DNA of 64,000 bases, from contig NZ_LMIK01000007.1 in NCBI RefSeq assembly GCF_001428685.1, positions 82,971 to 146,970 of the forward strand. Direction: 5' to 3'. The notes under the pieces were generated by a model. The model saw nothing but the letters and a program-made list of their open reading frames with translations, did not search any database and was not told the origin of the DNA. The position numbers and the translations under genes are program-made. Shown one piece after another: positions 63,423-64,000 of this stretch (within the stretch, counting starts at the first letter, position 1; every line of letters starts with the position of its first letter). Source of the DNA: Lysobacter sp. Root76 (GTDB taxonomy: Bacteria > Pseudomonadota > Gammaproteobacteria > Xanthomonadales > Xanthomonadaceae).

Positions 63423-63481
63423 CCTGTCAACCGAAAGCGGCCACGCGCGTTGCCGCCTCCATACCTTCCAGCCAGAACCTC

Positions 63482-64000
63482 ATGAGCGCAGCCCGCAAGC
63501 CGCAGTCGTCCGTTCGCAAATCCTCGCCCTGGATCCGCCGCGCCGTCGTCGCCGCGGTGCTGCTGGCCCTCGCCGGCGGCGGTTACTACTACTACCGCCA
63601 GCGCAACGCCGAGGCCGAGGCCGCGGCCTACCGCACGGCCAAGGTCGAGCGTGGCGACATCCGGGTCGCGATCTCGGCCACCGGCGCGCTCGCCGCGATC
63701 TCGACCGTCGACGTCGGCAGCCAGATTTCCGGCCAGGTCACCGACGTGCTCGTGGACTTCAACGACCGCGTGACCAAGGGCCAGGTGATCGCCAAGATCG
63801 ATCCCAGCACCTATCAGGCGCAGATCGCGCAGGGTTCGGCCCAGGTCAACAGCGCTCGCGCCGGTCTTGCCACCGCGCAGGCGACGCTGCGCAACGCCGA
63901 GCTCGATTTCCAGCGCAAGTCGGCCCTGGTCGAACGCCAGCTGGTCGCGCGCAGCGACGCCGACCTGGCCCGCGCCGCGCGCGATCAGGCGCGCGCGCAG
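63482..64000 (+). CDS. MacA-type periplasmic efflux adaptor, partial at right edge
   Basis: The window ends inside this gene: 173 codons are present and no stop is seen. Residues about 17-37 form a membrane anchor (RRAVVAAVLLALAGGGYYYY). Then VERGDIRVAISATGALAAIS, VGSQISGQVTDVLVDFND and KGQVIAKIDPSTYQAQ are typical of the lipoyl/barrel-sandwich hybrid domain of MacA/HlyD adaptors, followed by the start of the alpha-hairpin. An ABC transporter such as MacB probably follows. The two-component genes upstream may regulate it. Confidence 0.9.
   Translation, partial: MSAARKPQSSVRKSSPWIRRAVVAAVLLALAGGGYYYYRQRNAEAEAAAYRTAKVERGDIRVAISATGALAAISTVDVGSQISGQVTDVLVDFNDRVTKGQVIAKIDPSTYQAQIAQGSAQVNSARAGLATAQATLRNAELDFQRKSALVERQLVARSDADLARAARDQARAQ

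Overview
This 64-kb window is high-GC chromosomal DNA (roughly 70% G+C by eye). It looks like the core genome of a gammaproteobacterium in Xanthomonadaceae/Lysobacteraceae, most like Lysobacter. The reasons are the order ruvC-ruvA-kup-ruvB-ybgC-tolQRAB-pal-cpoB-queE-queC-tRNA-Lys, a gshB-tonB pair beside a pilGHIJ-chpA type IV pilus chemosensory cluster, and dispersed GTGGGAGCGGCGTAAGCCGC palindromes. The genus is inferred; no rRNA or species marker is present. No prophage, IS element, CRISPR array or toxin-antitoxin island was seen.

Layout. 1-1.6 kb: REP pair and a secreted DUF4874/DUF4832 protein. 1.9-8.2 kb: lipase-like hydrolase, yebC, the Holliday-junction genes ruvC, ruvA and ruvB with the potassium transporter kup between ruvA and ruvB, and ybgC. 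8.3-13.5 kb: the Tol-Pal envelope system. 13.6-15.3 kb: queE and queC of the queuosine precursor pathway, then tRNA-Lys(UUU) with a clear promoter and terminator. 15.4-19.5 kb: a membrane protein, two hypotheticals, a proline iminopeptidase, then a gene-free region built of a ~187-bp tandem repeat carrying REP palindromes. 19.5-30 kb: recQ, a dps-like gene and hrpA, two tandem paralogous secreted proteins of unknown function, and relA. 30-40.3 kb: TPR protein, fused GT2-GT4 glycosyltransferase, PBP1b, TPR lipoprotein candidate, YoaA/DinG-type helicase, VOC protein and tsaB. 40.5-54.7 kb: tonB and gshB (minus strand), then pilG, pilH, pilI, pilJ, a very large chpA, a degenerate chpB and chpC. 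54.7-60.8 kb: acyltransferase-like membrane protein, rsmE-bioA, nudE-cysQ-mazG and a DUF962 protein. 60.8-64 kb: DUF486 protein, an OmpR-type response regulator and histidine kinase, and the start of a MacA-type efflux adaptor that runs off the window.

The most interesting points are: (i) the pilus chemosensory cluster has no pilK/CheR between pilJ and chpA, and its CheB-like gene appears to lack the catalytic Ser and His, so methylation-based adaptation may be lost; (ii) chpA carries twelve 45-bp in-frame repeats encoding a long charged helix; (iii) a REP palindrome lies in frame inside the essential gene tsaB; (iv) an apparent dps promoter has an upstream 7-4-7 palindrome placed like an activator site. 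I found no convincing wholly new multi-gene system.
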